Below are positions 7,972 to 14,535 of a stretch of DNA of 14,599 nucleotides, one piece after another. How positions within the stretch are numbered: position 1 is the stretch's first letter; each line of letters opens with the position of its first letter. The stretch is from NCBI GenBank assembly GCA_025351545.1, contig JANXVQ010000198.1, positions 1 to 14,599 of the forward strand, given 5' to 3'. Source of the DNA: Spirosoma sp. (GTDB lineage Bacteria > Bacteroidota > Bacteroidia > Cytophagales > Spirosomataceae). The position numbers were made by a program, and so were the translations under genes. The notes beneath the pieces were generated by a model that was not told the origin of the DNA, did not search any database, and was given only the letters and a program-made list of their open reading frames with translations.

Positions 7972-8376
7972 TTAATCTTCGGGATACGGGATGTAGACAA
8001 AGCCCGTGAAATCGCCGTGTATAACAAACAGGCAGCAATATTCATCAGGTTTTTTGTAGTTCTCCTTCCATAAGTCAACCGACTCCGGACCGATCAACTC
8101 GCGTTGAATAAATTCATCGACAAACGAGGCTTTGTAATTCCATATGTTGCCCAGATCGTCAACCGCAATGAGCAGCTGCCCTACAGGCACATCACGACGT
8201 GAAGCAACAAACACCGGGTATTCCGAAAAGCCGCGTTTCCTGATCTGGTAGGAGGCATCTTTTAACTGGTCTGCCACTTTCACAAAATCAGACGAGATAG
8301 TGCCCATCAGTTGTTTGTTAACGTCGTATGAGTTGGCGTCGTCAAGCAGGGTATTTTCGTTGCTGTGGTTAATCAT
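7972..8376 (-). CDS. Conserved-looking hypothetical protein, 134 residues
   Basis: I cannot name a domain. The protein is soluble, with no signal peptide or membrane segment. Residues 29-50 look helical (FVKVADQLKDASYQIRKRG), followed by a V-P-V-G-Q-L-L-I-A strand (63-71), a WNYKASFVDEFIQREL stretch (79-94) and a compact ending CCLFVIHGDFTGFVYIPYPED (114-134). It resembles a family of short uncharacterised Bacteroidota proteins that I recall only by appearance, so treat that as an impression. GAAAG lies a few bases before the ATG. It is the last gene behind tsaE and the ald-like gene and has its own strong terminator. A 15-bp stem-loop ends nine bases before the start codon, suggesting possible translational control. 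Ordinary codon use and position argue that it is a real gene; its function is unknown. Confidence 0.8.
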   Translation of the reverse strand: MINHSNENTLLDDANSYDVNKQLMGTISSDFVKVADQLKDASYQIRKRGFSEYPVFVASRRDVPVGQLLIAVDDLGNIWNYKASFVDEFIQRELIGPESVDLWKENYKKPDEYCCLFVIHGDFTGFVYIPYPED

Positions 8377-8384
8377 AGTCTTTC

Positions 8385-8448
8385 GGTGTCAGTTTTGAGG
8401 ACCGATATTAATTTTATGTAGTGGTGTAGGTTTCTCAAAACCGACACC
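8385..8448 (-). repeat. Long inverted repeat in the leader of the 134-residue gene
   Basis: GGTGTCAGTTTTGAG (8385-8399) and CTCAAAACCGACACC (8434-8448) are complementary over 15 positions except one. In the minus-strand transcript the exception becomes a G-U pair, so the RNA stem is unbroken. The loop is 34 bases and AT-rich. There is no U-run after it in the minus direction, so it is not a standard terminator. One arm ends nine bases before the ATG at 8376, next to the ribosome binding region. Confidence 0.75.
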
Positions 8449-8471
8449 ACGCCGATACACATGTTTTTAAA

Positions 8472-9683
8472 TTAAAACCGGGCGGCCAGCAAGAGGTCTA
8501 AATCTTTGAATCGCATATTAAACTGACGAGCGATGTAGGCGTTGGTGAGCGTTCCCTTGTGGGTATAAACACCTTTCATAAACCAACGGTTCGCATACAT
8601 CATCTGTTCTATGCCACCAGTAGTGCCGGTTGCGAGCAGAAAGGGCAGAAAAATATTGCTCAACGCCATACTGGCCGTGTAGGCCACGCGGGCAGCAATG
8701 TTTGGTACGCAATAATGAATAACGCCCATGTGTTTAAAGGTGGGCTGTTTATGAGTCGTCATGCGCGACGTCTCGAAGTTTCCTCCCTGATCAATTGACA
8801 CATCAATGATGACTGAGTCTTCTTTCATGCGCCCAATCATTTCTTCGGTCACCACGACGGGGCTAAGCCCATCGTCGGCCCGCATGGCGCCAATAACTAC
8901 ATCGGCCCGCTGAATGGCTTCGGCCAGCGTATCGGAGTCAATGATCGACGTATAAACGTGTTGACCAACGGCGTATTTGAGCCGCTGAAGTTTGTACAGG
9001 TGTTTGTCGAAAACTTTCACATCGGCGCCCATGCCGAGGGCTGTGCGGACGGCGTACTCGGTAACGGTTCCGGCTCCGAGCATAACAACTTTCGTTGGCG
9101 GAACACCCGTAATGCCGCCCAGAATAATACCACGGCCGTTGTCGGCATTGCTCAGATATTCTCCTGCAATCAGCATAACAGCACTACCCGCAATTTCGCT
9201 CATAGAGCGTATTACAGGTAGGTTACCACCCTGATCTTCAATGTATTCGTAGCCAAAGGAGGTCAGATTCTTGCTATTGATTTTCTCGAAGTAAGCGCGA
9301 TCATGGACGGGTAAATTCAGTGCCGAAATAACCGTACTTCCCGATTGCACATGCTCAAATTCAGCATCGACCAGGGGCTCAACTTTCAGGATCAGGTTGG
9401 CTTCGTAGACTTCTTTGGGCGACTGGGCAATCTGCGCTCCGGCTTCACTGTATTCATTATCTGGAAATTTAGCTTTCGCGCCCGCGCCCTGTTCAACAAT
9501 AACATTATGGCCGTTTCGCACCAGAATGGCCACGGCTTCGGGTGTGAGCGCGATGCGATTTTCCTGAAGTGATACCTCTTTGGGCAAGCCGATGAGCAGG
9601 CTGTTCCGGTTGGTTTTCACCGCCAGCGGAGCTTCTTGCGGGTACAAGGCTGTTTGTTTGGCCAATTCCTCAAATCCAGTCAT
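8472..9683 (-). CDS. ald: Alanine dehydrogenase/PNT-family protein with altered active site
   Basis: The family comprises alanine dehydrogenase (alanine + NAD+ to pyruvate + ammonia + NADH) and the related N-terminal part of transhydrogenase. The protein has 403 residues, about 30 more than Bacillus subtilis Ald, mostly from an N-terminal extension before LLIGLPKEVSLQENRIALTP (29-48). Arg43 matches the substrate-binding Arg15. The NAD domain has LGAGTVTEYA (202-211) and VIIDVSIDQGG (291-301), where Asp298 matches catalytic Asp270. Lys100 in LILKVEPL seems to match Lys75, but the loop is one residue shorter than the usual K-V-K-E-P. The catalytic His96 of Ald (LHLA) aligns by eye with Asn123 (ALNLP). 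The fold assignment is sure; alanine dehydrogenase activity is not. It follows tsaE after 74 bases and is probably co-transcribed with it. Confidence 0.85.
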   Translation of the reverse strand: MTGFEELAKQTALYPQEAPLAVKTNRNSLLIGLPKEVSLQENRIALTPEAVAILVRNGHNVIVEQGAGAKAKFPDNEYSEAGAQIAQSPKEVYEANLILKVEPLVDAEFEHVQSGSTVISALNLPVHDRAYFEKINSKNLTSFGYEYIEDQGGNLPVIRSMSEIAGSAVMLIAGEYLSNADNGRGIILGGITGVPPTKVVMLGAGTVTEYAVRTALGMGADVKVFDKHLYKLQRLKYAVGQHVYTSIIDSDTLAEAIQRADVVIGAMRADDGLSPVVVTEEMIGRMKEDSVIIDVSIDQGGNFETSRMTTHKQPTFKHMGVIHYCVPNIAARVAYTASMALSNIFLPFLLATGTTGGIEQMMYANRWFMKGVYTHKGTLTNAYIARQFNMRFKDLDLLLAARF

Positions 9684-9710
9684 TACAAGTCGTAAGTGAT
9701 AAGTAAATGC

Positions 9711-9764
9711 GTTGTAAGTCGTGCGTGGCTACTTGATAGATCTTGCCACGTATAAACTTACAAC
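9711..9764 (-). repeat. Interrupted stem-loop between tsaE and the ald-like gene
   Basis: GTTGTAAGT (9711-9719) pairs with ACTTACAAC (9756-9764), and inside it CGTGGC (9724-9729) pairs with GCCACG (9745-9750); an internal loop of four and five bases separates the two stems. The tsaE stop codon lies in the outer stem. No U-run follows, so it is more likely an mRNA processing or stability element, or a repeat, than a terminator. The neighbouring 9684-9722 carries short related copies of AAGTCGTAAGT and GTAAGTCGT. Confidence 0.55.
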
Positions 9765-10186
9765 GGACCACTCAGTTCAGTTTTCACCGTTCGGCATCCG
9801 TCTAAATCTGCCGAAATATGAACCTGGTAATACGCGGCCGGCCATAACGACGAGATGCGCTCGGGCCATTCGATAAAGCAGTAATTACCCGAATCCATGT
9901 ATTCTTCAATGCCAATATCCAACGCTTCGGCTTCGTTGCGGAGCCGGTAACAATCAAAATGGTAGATCGAATGACCTTCGTGTGTAGTGTATTCGTTCAC
10001 AATTGAAAACGTTGGACTCTGCACAATACTGACTACGCCCAACGCCCGGCAGATGGCCTTGATGAGCGTGGTTTTACCTGCACCCATTTCACCTTCAAAC
10101 AACCACACCGACTGTTTCCTGCCTTCGGCCAGTACTTGGTGGGCTACAGAATTGAGTTCGTCGAGATGGTTGAGATGCAGAATCAT
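9758..10186 (-). CDS. tsaE: tRNA t6A37 threonylcarbamoyltransferase complex ATPase TsaE
   Basis: TsaE (formerly YjeE) is the small cytoplasmic ATPase that works with TsaB and TsaD to put threonylcarbamoyl on A37 of tRNAs reading ANN codons. The 142-residue length is normal. It shows Walker A GEMGAGKTT (32-40), the switch-like SPTFSIVNEY (57-66), HFDCYRL (77-83) with the family Asp78, and FIEWPER (104-110) with Glu106. The ATG at 10186 gives the usual N-terminus, with about 30 residues before the P-loop. It is probably the first gene of the unit followed by the ald-like gene, with a possible promoter at 10211-10218. Identification is firm. Confidence 0.96.
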   Translation of the reverse strand: MILHLNHLDELNSVAHQVLAEGRKQSVWLFEGEMGAGKTTLIKAICRALGVVSIVQSPTFSIVNEYTTHEGHSIYHFDCYRLRNEAEALDIGIEEYMDSGNYCFIEWPERISSLWPAAYYQVHISADLDGCRTVKTELSGPL

Positions 10187-10210
10187 GGGCGTTTTTTTAC
10201 TAACGGCCCG

Positions 10211-10218
10211 CGAAGATA
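10211..10218 (-). promoter_or_regulatory. tsaE: Possible Bacteroidota -7 box for tsaE
   Basis: The minus strand reads TATCTTCG, one mismatch from TAnnTTTG, 25 bases before the tsaE ATG. The same octamer at a similar distance precedes the nucleoside transporter (2610-2617), which supports it. No clear TTTG is present at the -33 position. Confidence 0.4.
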
Positions 10219-10225
10219 CAGATTT

Positions 10226-10396
10226 TTAAGCGGTCCATTTGGGTCTCATCGGGCGACTTAGCAGCCGGGTCGCTTCTGCATCTCCTTCAACTTGTTCTGT
10301 TTTCGGATTCCGGCGGAGTGGATGACCGAGTTGATAGCCACTATTGCCGACTTTAGTGTTCAGCAAGGCTCGGTAGTCATCATAGCGCAACAACCT
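10226..10396 (-). pseudogene. 3' remnant of a Gfo/Idh/MocA-family oxidoreductase gene
   Basis: A frame of 56 codons on the minus strand ends with NPKTEQVEGDAEATRLLSRPMR and then a TAA at 10226-10228. This matches the characteristic tail of Gfo/Idh/MocA oxidoreductases of the exported or sugar-processing type, where W-D-P-x-T-E-x-F-x-x-D-x-E-A-N-x-L-L-S-R-P-M-R-x-P-W is usual. GNSGYQLGHPLR just before it corresponds to the usual G-N-I-A-Y-x-L-G-R-x-L. Key positions have drifted (for example R-N-P for W-D-P), a stop codon closes the frame upstream, there is no start, and roughly 85-90 percent of a normal protein is missing. It is not translated as anything useful. The call rests on pattern memory, not a search. 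Confidence 0.6.
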
Positions 10397-10422
10397 TTAT
10401 ACGATGCTTTGTCAGCGTAGTG

Positions 10423-10473
10423 AAAAAACAAAAAGTGGGTAACCAGCAAGCTATACTTACTCATTACCCACTT
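10423..10473 (-). terminator. Rho-independent terminator downstream of phosphoglucomutase
   Basis: AAGTGGGTAA (10433-10442) pairs with TTACCCACTT (10464-10473) around a 21-base loop. In the minus direction the stem is followed by a U-rich run, TTTGTTTTTT. The loop carries CAGCAAG (10444-10450), which is complementary to CTTGCTG (10475-10481) just outside the stem, so a competing or pseudoknotted pairing is possible. Confidence 0.75.
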
Positions 10474-10493
10474 ACTTGCTGATACTGACCAGA

Positions 10494-10523
10494 TTAATTA
10501 TAACCCGGATTCTGGGTCAGTGT
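10494..10523 (-). pseudogene. Possible last codons of a susD/ragB gene
   Basis: Nine codons followed by TAA read TLTQNPGYN on the minus strand, matching the conserved C-terminal end (L-T-Q-N-P-G-Y) of SusD/RagB nutrient-binding lipoproteins of Bacteroidota. A stop codon sits directly upstream (10524-10526), so nothing else of the gene remains. The match is short and could be chance; the region also forms a hairpin (ACTGACC at 10484-10490 with GGTCAGT at 10514-10520), which offers another explanation. Its position before the Gfo/Idh remnant would suit a decayed sugar-utilisation locus. Confidence 0.35.
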
Positions 10524-10546
10524 TTATACAGGGTCAGCTACGTATT

Positions 10547-12304
10547 CTAGGTCAATTGCAACTCATCGATTACGCGCTGTACTTTCGCCTTTAACTGAGC
10601 ATAGGTGTCGTCGAATGCTTCTTTGCTTTCGAGTGGCTCACGAACGCTGACATAGAATTTGATTTTCGGCTCCGTACCCGATGGTCGCGCAGATACCTTT
10701 GTGCCATCTTCCGTAAAGAATTGCAATACGTTTGATGATTCAATGCCCATTTTTCCGGCTTCAATTGCTGATGTTTGCCCATTTCGCGCGTCTAGGCGAG
10801 TTAGTGCATTGTAGTCATCGACCTGAACCACCGGCGAGCCAGCTATTAATTTAGGCGGATTCGCGCGGAAGTCGGCCATCATCTGCTGAATTTCTTCGGC
10901 TCCTGATTTTCCTTTTTTTGTCAGTGAAACCAGCGATTCGTAATAGAAGCCATTTTCCTGATACATAGCCATCAGCATATCGAACAGGCTCTTGCCCTGA
11001 TCTTTAGCGAAGGCCGTTAGTTCGGCAATAATAGCGCAGGAGGCAATGGCATCTTTATCGCGCACAAAATCGCCGATGAGATAACCGTAACTTTCTTCGC
11101 CCCCGGCAATAAACTGCTCCTTGCCTTCAAGTTCACGAATTACCTCCGCAATGTATTTGAAGCCCGTCAGTGTATTATAGCAGTTTACACCATACCGTTT
11201 GCACATCTGATCAATGAGATCGGTGGTGACGATGGTCTTGGCTACAAACTCCTTACCCGTTAATTTGCCCGCGTCTTTCCAGGCGTTAAGCAGGTAATAA
11301 ATAATCAGGCTGGCCATCTGGTTGCCATTCAACAACTCAAATTCGCCGTGGTGATTGCGGGCACCCGCGCCAACCCGGTCGGCATCGGGGTCAGTGGCCA
11401 TAATCAGATCGGCGTCGAGTGAATTGGCCAGATCAAGGGCCAACTGCATAGCCGCCCGTTCTTCTGGATTCGGCGATTTTACCGTTGGGAAGTTGCCATC
11501 CGGCGTAGCCTGTTGCTCAACAATATGAACGTTGGTGAAGCCTAACGCGTCGAGCACACGGGGCACCAGCGTAATACCCGTTCCGTGAATGGGTGTGTAT
11601 ACGATGTTCAGATCGGCCTGACGCTTTATAACATCAGGATTGACAGCATTTGATTTAACCCGTTCTACATAAGGCGCATCAATTTCTTCATCAATTAACT
11701 GAATTCGCTCGGGTACGCCCTCAAACTTGATATCGTCGACGGAGGTAATCTTGCTCACCTCGCCAATGATGGCTTTGTCGTGGGGCGCTACTACCTGACC
11801 ACCGTCGTTCCAGTAAACCTTGTAGCCGTTATACTCAGGAGGGTTGTGCGATGCGGTAACGACAATACCGCTCTGGCAACCTAACTGGCGGATGGCAAAC
11901 GATAGTTCGGGTGTGGGGCGCAGCGCACTAAAGAGGTATACCTTGATGCCATTAGCCGAAAAAATATCGGCAACCAAACGGGCGAACTCCGGGCTCATTC
12001 GGCGGCTGTCGTGGGCGATCGCTACACTGATGTCCTGGTCTGGAAATGCCGCATTGATATAGTTGGAAAGCCCCTGCGTGGCGGCCCCAACGGTATAACG
12101 ATTCATGCGGTTTGAGCCTACGCCCAAAATGCCGCGCAGGCCACCGGTGCCAAATTCAAGGTCACGGTAGAACGAGTCGGTTAGTTCGGTAACGTTGCCG
12201 GAATCAATCAACTGTTGAATGGATTCTTTTGTCGTGGCATCGTAGTTTCCACTAAGCCATTTATCAACGCGTTGCTGAGTAAGGGAGTCAAGGGCGGTTG
12301 TCAT
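10547..12304 (-). CDS. pgm: Phosphoglucomutase/phosphomannomutase (alpha-D-phosphohexomutase)
   Basis: This cytoplasmic enzyme interconverts hexose 1-phosphate and 6-phosphate, linking glycolysis with nucleotide-sugar and glycogen synthesis. All four family motifs are intact in the 585 residues: catalytic serine loop VTASHNPPEYNGYK (149-162, Ser152), Mg2+ loop TDPDADRVG (304-312), sugar-specificity loop GGEESYGY (401-408) and phosphate-binding loop RPSGTEPKIKFYV (540-552). FGTGGLRG (51-58) near the N-terminus is also typical. The length is that of the PGM2/PgcA-like group. Whether glucose- or mannose-phosphate is preferred cannot be decided from the sequence. The ATG at 12304 gives the expected N-terminus. 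It lies 68 bases downstream of the DUF2442 gene in the same direction; I see no strong terminator between them, so partial read-through is possible. Confidence 0.95.
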   Translation of the reverse strand: MTTALDSLTQQRVDKWLSGNYDATTKESIQQLIDSGNVTELTDSFYRDLEFGTGGLRGILGVGSNRMNRYTVGAATQGLSNYINAAFPDQDISVAIAHDSRRMSPEFARLVADIFSANGIKVYLFSALRPTPELSFAIRQLGCQSGIVVTASHNPPEYNGYKVYWNDGGQVVAPHDKAIIGEVSKITSVDDIKFEGVPERIQLIDEEIDAPYVERVKSNAVNPDVIKRQADLNIVYTPIHGTGITLVPRVLDALGFTNVHIVEQQATPDGNFPTVKSPNPEERAAMQLALDLANSLDADLIMATDPDADRVGAGARNHHGEFELLNGNQMASLIIYYLLNAWKDAGKLTGKEFVAKTIVTTDLIDQMCKRYGVNCYNTLTGFKYIAEVIRELEGKEQFIAGGEESYGYLIGDFVRDKDAIASCAIIAELTAFAKDQGKSLFDMLMAMYQENGFYYESLVSLTKKGKSGAEEIQQMMADFRANPPKLIAGSPVVQVDDYNALTRLDARNGQTSAIEAGKMGIESSNVLQFFTEDGTKVSARPSGTEPKIKFYVSVREPLESKEAFDDTYAQLKAKVQRVIDELQLT

Positions 12305-12372
12305 GCTTGTTGTGTCCTAAACTGGTGTTGGTTATAAAGTGAACGTATTCTGTTTATGTGCAAAAAAGAACA

Positions 12373-12603
12373 TTATTTTCGGGAATATGTCAAAAAGCCT
12401 TCTGCAGTCAGGTCTTCATCTAACTCGTTCCAATGGATACCATACCCACCACCCACTAATTCAAAATCACTTCTCTGTTCGGGCGTAGCGTGTTGTAGTC
12501 GTGGAAACCAAGCCAGCGGACTGCCTACTATACGGCCATCGTTTAATTCAACATATACCCGAGTATCGTCAAACCAAACGTGCCGGGCTGTGAAATGATC
12601 CAT
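12373..12603 (-). CDS. DUF2442-family small protein
   Basis: This 76-residue protein has the DUF2442 pattern: a short N-terminal beta strand region (VWFDDTRVYVELNDGRIV, 9-26), then PLAWFPRLQHATPEQR (29-44), and GGGYGIHWNELDEDLTAEGFL (51-71). The family is uncharacterised; it is often found beside DUF4160 proteins, and the pair is sometimes considered toxin-antitoxin-like, which is unproven as far as I know. The ATG at 12603 directly abuts the stop of the upstream DUF4160 gene (TAAATG), so translation is very likely coupled. I see no signal peptide or membrane segment. No direct evidence shows which member, if either, is toxic. Confidence 0.88.
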   Translation of the reverse strand: MDHFTARHVWFDDTRVYVELNDGRIVGSPLAWFPRLQHATPEQRSDFELVGGGYGIHWNELDEDLTAEGFLTYSRK

Positions 12604-12852
12604 TTAGGTAGTAAAGGGTTGTTGCTGAAAGAATTCCTTCCAGCGATGTTCTATAATGTCCTCATTTTCTTCAATAAGCCCTTCTGCAATCTTTAGGTCC
12701 TTAGACTTCATCCCATAATTATCTAATAATTGGATGAGATTTATAGAAAACCCGGCTTCGCCGTCACTGTTTCGAACGTGTACGTGAATTGGTAGATGGT
12801 CATTGCTGTAAAACAAAAAACGAAAGCCAAATACTCTAAATATTTCGGGCAT
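12604..12852 (-). CDS. DUF4160-family small protein
   Basis: With the ATG at 12852 this is an 82-residue protein beginning M-P-E-I-F-R-V-F-G, the usual DUF4160 opening, followed by FYSNDHLPIHVHVRN (14-28), which matches the family core F-x-x-D-H-x-P-x-H-x-H-V with its clustered histidines. The frame is open to a TTG at 12879, but that codon overlaps the -7 box of a well-formed promoter, so the longer start is unlikely. It is the first gene of a two-gene unit with DUF2442; the stop and the next ATG touch. The gene is visibly more AT-rich than pgm and the DUF4249 gene beside it, which may indicate later arrival. The family function is unknown; the histidines could bind metal or nucleic acid, but this is speculation. 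Confidence 0.88.
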   Translation of the reverse strand: MPEIFRVFGFRFLFYSNDHLPIHVHVRNSDGEAGFSINLIQLLDNYGMKSKDLKIAEGLIEENEDIIEHRWKEFFQQQPFTT

Positions 12853-12876
12853 GGACGGTGGGACGATATTATTCAC

Positions 12877-12907
12877 CAAATTTACAATTCCCTATTCGCT
12901 AGCCAAA
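12877..12907 (-). promoter_or_regulatory. Consensus Bacteroidota promoter of the DUF4160-DUF2442 pair
   Basis: On the minus strand TTTG (12907-12904) and TAAATTTG (12884-12877) are separated by 19 bases, an exact fit to the Bacteroidota primary sigma factor pattern TTTG, 17-23 bases, TAnnTTTG. The transcript would start near 12870 with a leader of about 20 bases before the ATG at 12852. It is the best promoter in the window. Confidence 0.75.
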
Positions 12908-12970
12908 TCTGCACGATAGATTCAAGCACGTATTTTTGGTAAATAAGTCCGGCAACCCTATGTCTATTTA

Positions 12971-14272
12971 TTAATCCCGCCAGCCTACTGGTTTAAACGG
13001 CGTTCGACTATCGCTGGAAACGCAGATGGCCGTTGGGGGGCGGGGCGGGCCACCCCATACTCTGATGGTAGGGTAGGGGTAGATCGGTTCGGGAATTGGT
13101 TGCCGAAGGTTGAGCGAATAAAATAGATCGGAGCCGGTTAATTTAGCTGTTTGGGCTGGGTTGGTATCGCCAAATGGTAGTCCTTTTACGTCTTTCCGGT
13201 CGATCCAGTGACGCACTGCCGAAACCGCCGATGCCGTAAAATACCCCACTACGCGCTCCTGGCTATTGGCCGCATTCCGGATATTACCCACCGGTGCCGA
13301 CGGGGGCGTGTCGGCAATTCCCCCTGTGTTCTGGGTTTGGTCCTGAAAACGCTTGAAATAGGAATGCGCCGTTTGGGTCAATGACATCTGGCGAATTTCA
13401 ACTAAGCTTGCTGTGCTATCGTAGTACGGAATCTGAGCCACCGGCCGTTTCAGAATCAGCCCGCCGTTGCTGAATTGATCGTCGAAAACGTTGAGCGATG
13501 AGCTATACAAAATCTCCCAGCATTGGGTTCGGCAGGGATAATCATAAACATACAACTCGTTATGAAAAGGGGGCTGTGCAGTCTCGAAGTAATTTATAGG
13601 CACAAAGCAATTTTCATAAGGCTCATCCCCTGACACATAAAACGTTTTGTCTTTATAGGCATGGGGTGGAATGATATTTACTGCATAAATACCTTGCTGA
13701 CAACTCCGGCACCAGCTTTGTTTTTCCCAAAGTTGCCACTCCCAGCGGTAATAATTGTGTTGATTTCCCGGGTCTTTCCAGTCAATATAAATATCGTGCC
13801 CTGCTCGATAACCACCCGACAATTGCAGTTCAACCGGTAGGCTGGTGGGGTTAAATTGCGCCGATATCTTATCGATGGGTGGCACAGGTTGCATAACTTG
13901 CTGAGTAGATTGATAGTGCGTTCCATCGCTGAGTGTAAAGCGAAGCTGATACGCACGGCCGATCTGCCCTTTGAAATCGCTGGGTAGTTGATAGCTGCCA
14001 TCAACGGTTTCGTGAGCCGGAATTACCTGCGCCGAATCAACGACTACCTCAACGGTTGCCTTTGTCATTGGAACTGATCCAAAACGACCAGTGAGCCGGT
14101 CTACCCGAGAACGATTAATGCGAATAAGTTGTGGTTCAGGGAGGTTTGTAAGCGTACCATCAACGACCAAAATAGTAACCGTTCCGTCACCTGTTAAATC
14201 AGTTGGGTCCACACAGGCCGTCAGCAGGACGACCATTAGTAAGCTACTGAGCGCAAAAATAAGAAAACGCAT
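12971..14272 (-). CDS. DUF4249-family outer-membrane lipoprotein
   Basis: The 433 residues start with a lipoprotein signal peptide: a hydrophobic stretch (3-17) and lipobox LTAC with the lipidated cysteine at 20. The residues after it (Val21-Asp22) fit export to the outer membrane. DUF4249 features include the early beta-sandwich-like region (32-130), HNYYRWEWQLWE (172-183), the late TGGIADTPPSAPVGNIRNAANSQERVVGYF block (316-345, given here in parts TGGIADTPPS and APVGNIRNAA) and an RPPTAIC stretch near the end (411-417). Mature cysteines lie at 188, 191, 222, 247, 251 and 417, possibly disulfide-bonded. DUF4249 genes are often next to a SusC-like TonB-dependent receptor; here the neighbour on the 5' side is divergent and cut by the window edge, and none is seen downstream. 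Role: probably ligand handling at the cell surface, inferred only. Confidence 0.9.
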   Translation of the reverse strand: MRFLIFALSSLLMVVLLTACVDPTDLTGDGTVTILVVDGTLTNLPEPQLIRINRSRVDRLTGRFGSVPMTKATVEVVVDSAQVIPAHETVDGSYQLPSDFKGQIGRAYQLRFTLSDGTHYQSTQQVMQPVPPIDKISAQFNPTSLPVELQLSGGYRAGHDIYIDWKDPGNQHNYYRWEWQLWEKQSWCRSCQQGIYAVNIIPPHAYKDKTFYVSGDEPYENCFVPINYFETAQPPFHNELYVYDYPCRTQCWEILYSSSLNVFDDQFSNGGLILKRPVAQIPYYDSTASLVEIRQMSLTQTAHSYFKRFQDQTQNTGGIADTPPSAPVGNIRNAANSQERVVGYFTASAVSAVRHWIDRKDVKGLPFGDTNPAQTAKLTGSDLFYSLNLRQPIPEPIYPYPTIRVWGGPPRPPTAICVSSDSRTPFKPVGWRD

Positions 14273-14505
14273 ACTGGCCTAAAAAGGTAATTTAACCGGA
14301 AAAATTTGATAAATAACACGTTGATGCTGTCTGGATCAACAATCGACCTATTGCCTATTGTTGTAGGTAGATAATATCAGTAAAGTGATTTTTTTTGACA
14401 CATGAATGATTCAGTAATGATGGTAGCCAGCATTTTCTGGCTTTGCCACGTTTTATACGATAAGCAATAGTACCAATGCCATGTGACAAAGGAAATAATA
14501 GCAAG

Positions 14506-14529
14506 CCTTTACCTTTACCTTTACCTTTT
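14506..14529 (+). repeat. Hexanucleotide tandem repeat (CCTTTA) before a start codon
   Basis: Three perfect CCTTTA units are followed by CCTTTT, ending six bases before the ATG at 14536. The repeat occupies the place where a ribosome binding site would be. Unit changes would alter the leader by six bases without touching the coding frame. Confidence 0.8.
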
Positions 14530-14535
14530 CTTTTC

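Noticed and set aside
14425..14442. Small hairpin AGCCAG/CTGGCT upstream of the exported protein gene
   Set aside because: The stem is only six base pairs and lacks a U-run or conserved context, so it could easily be chance.
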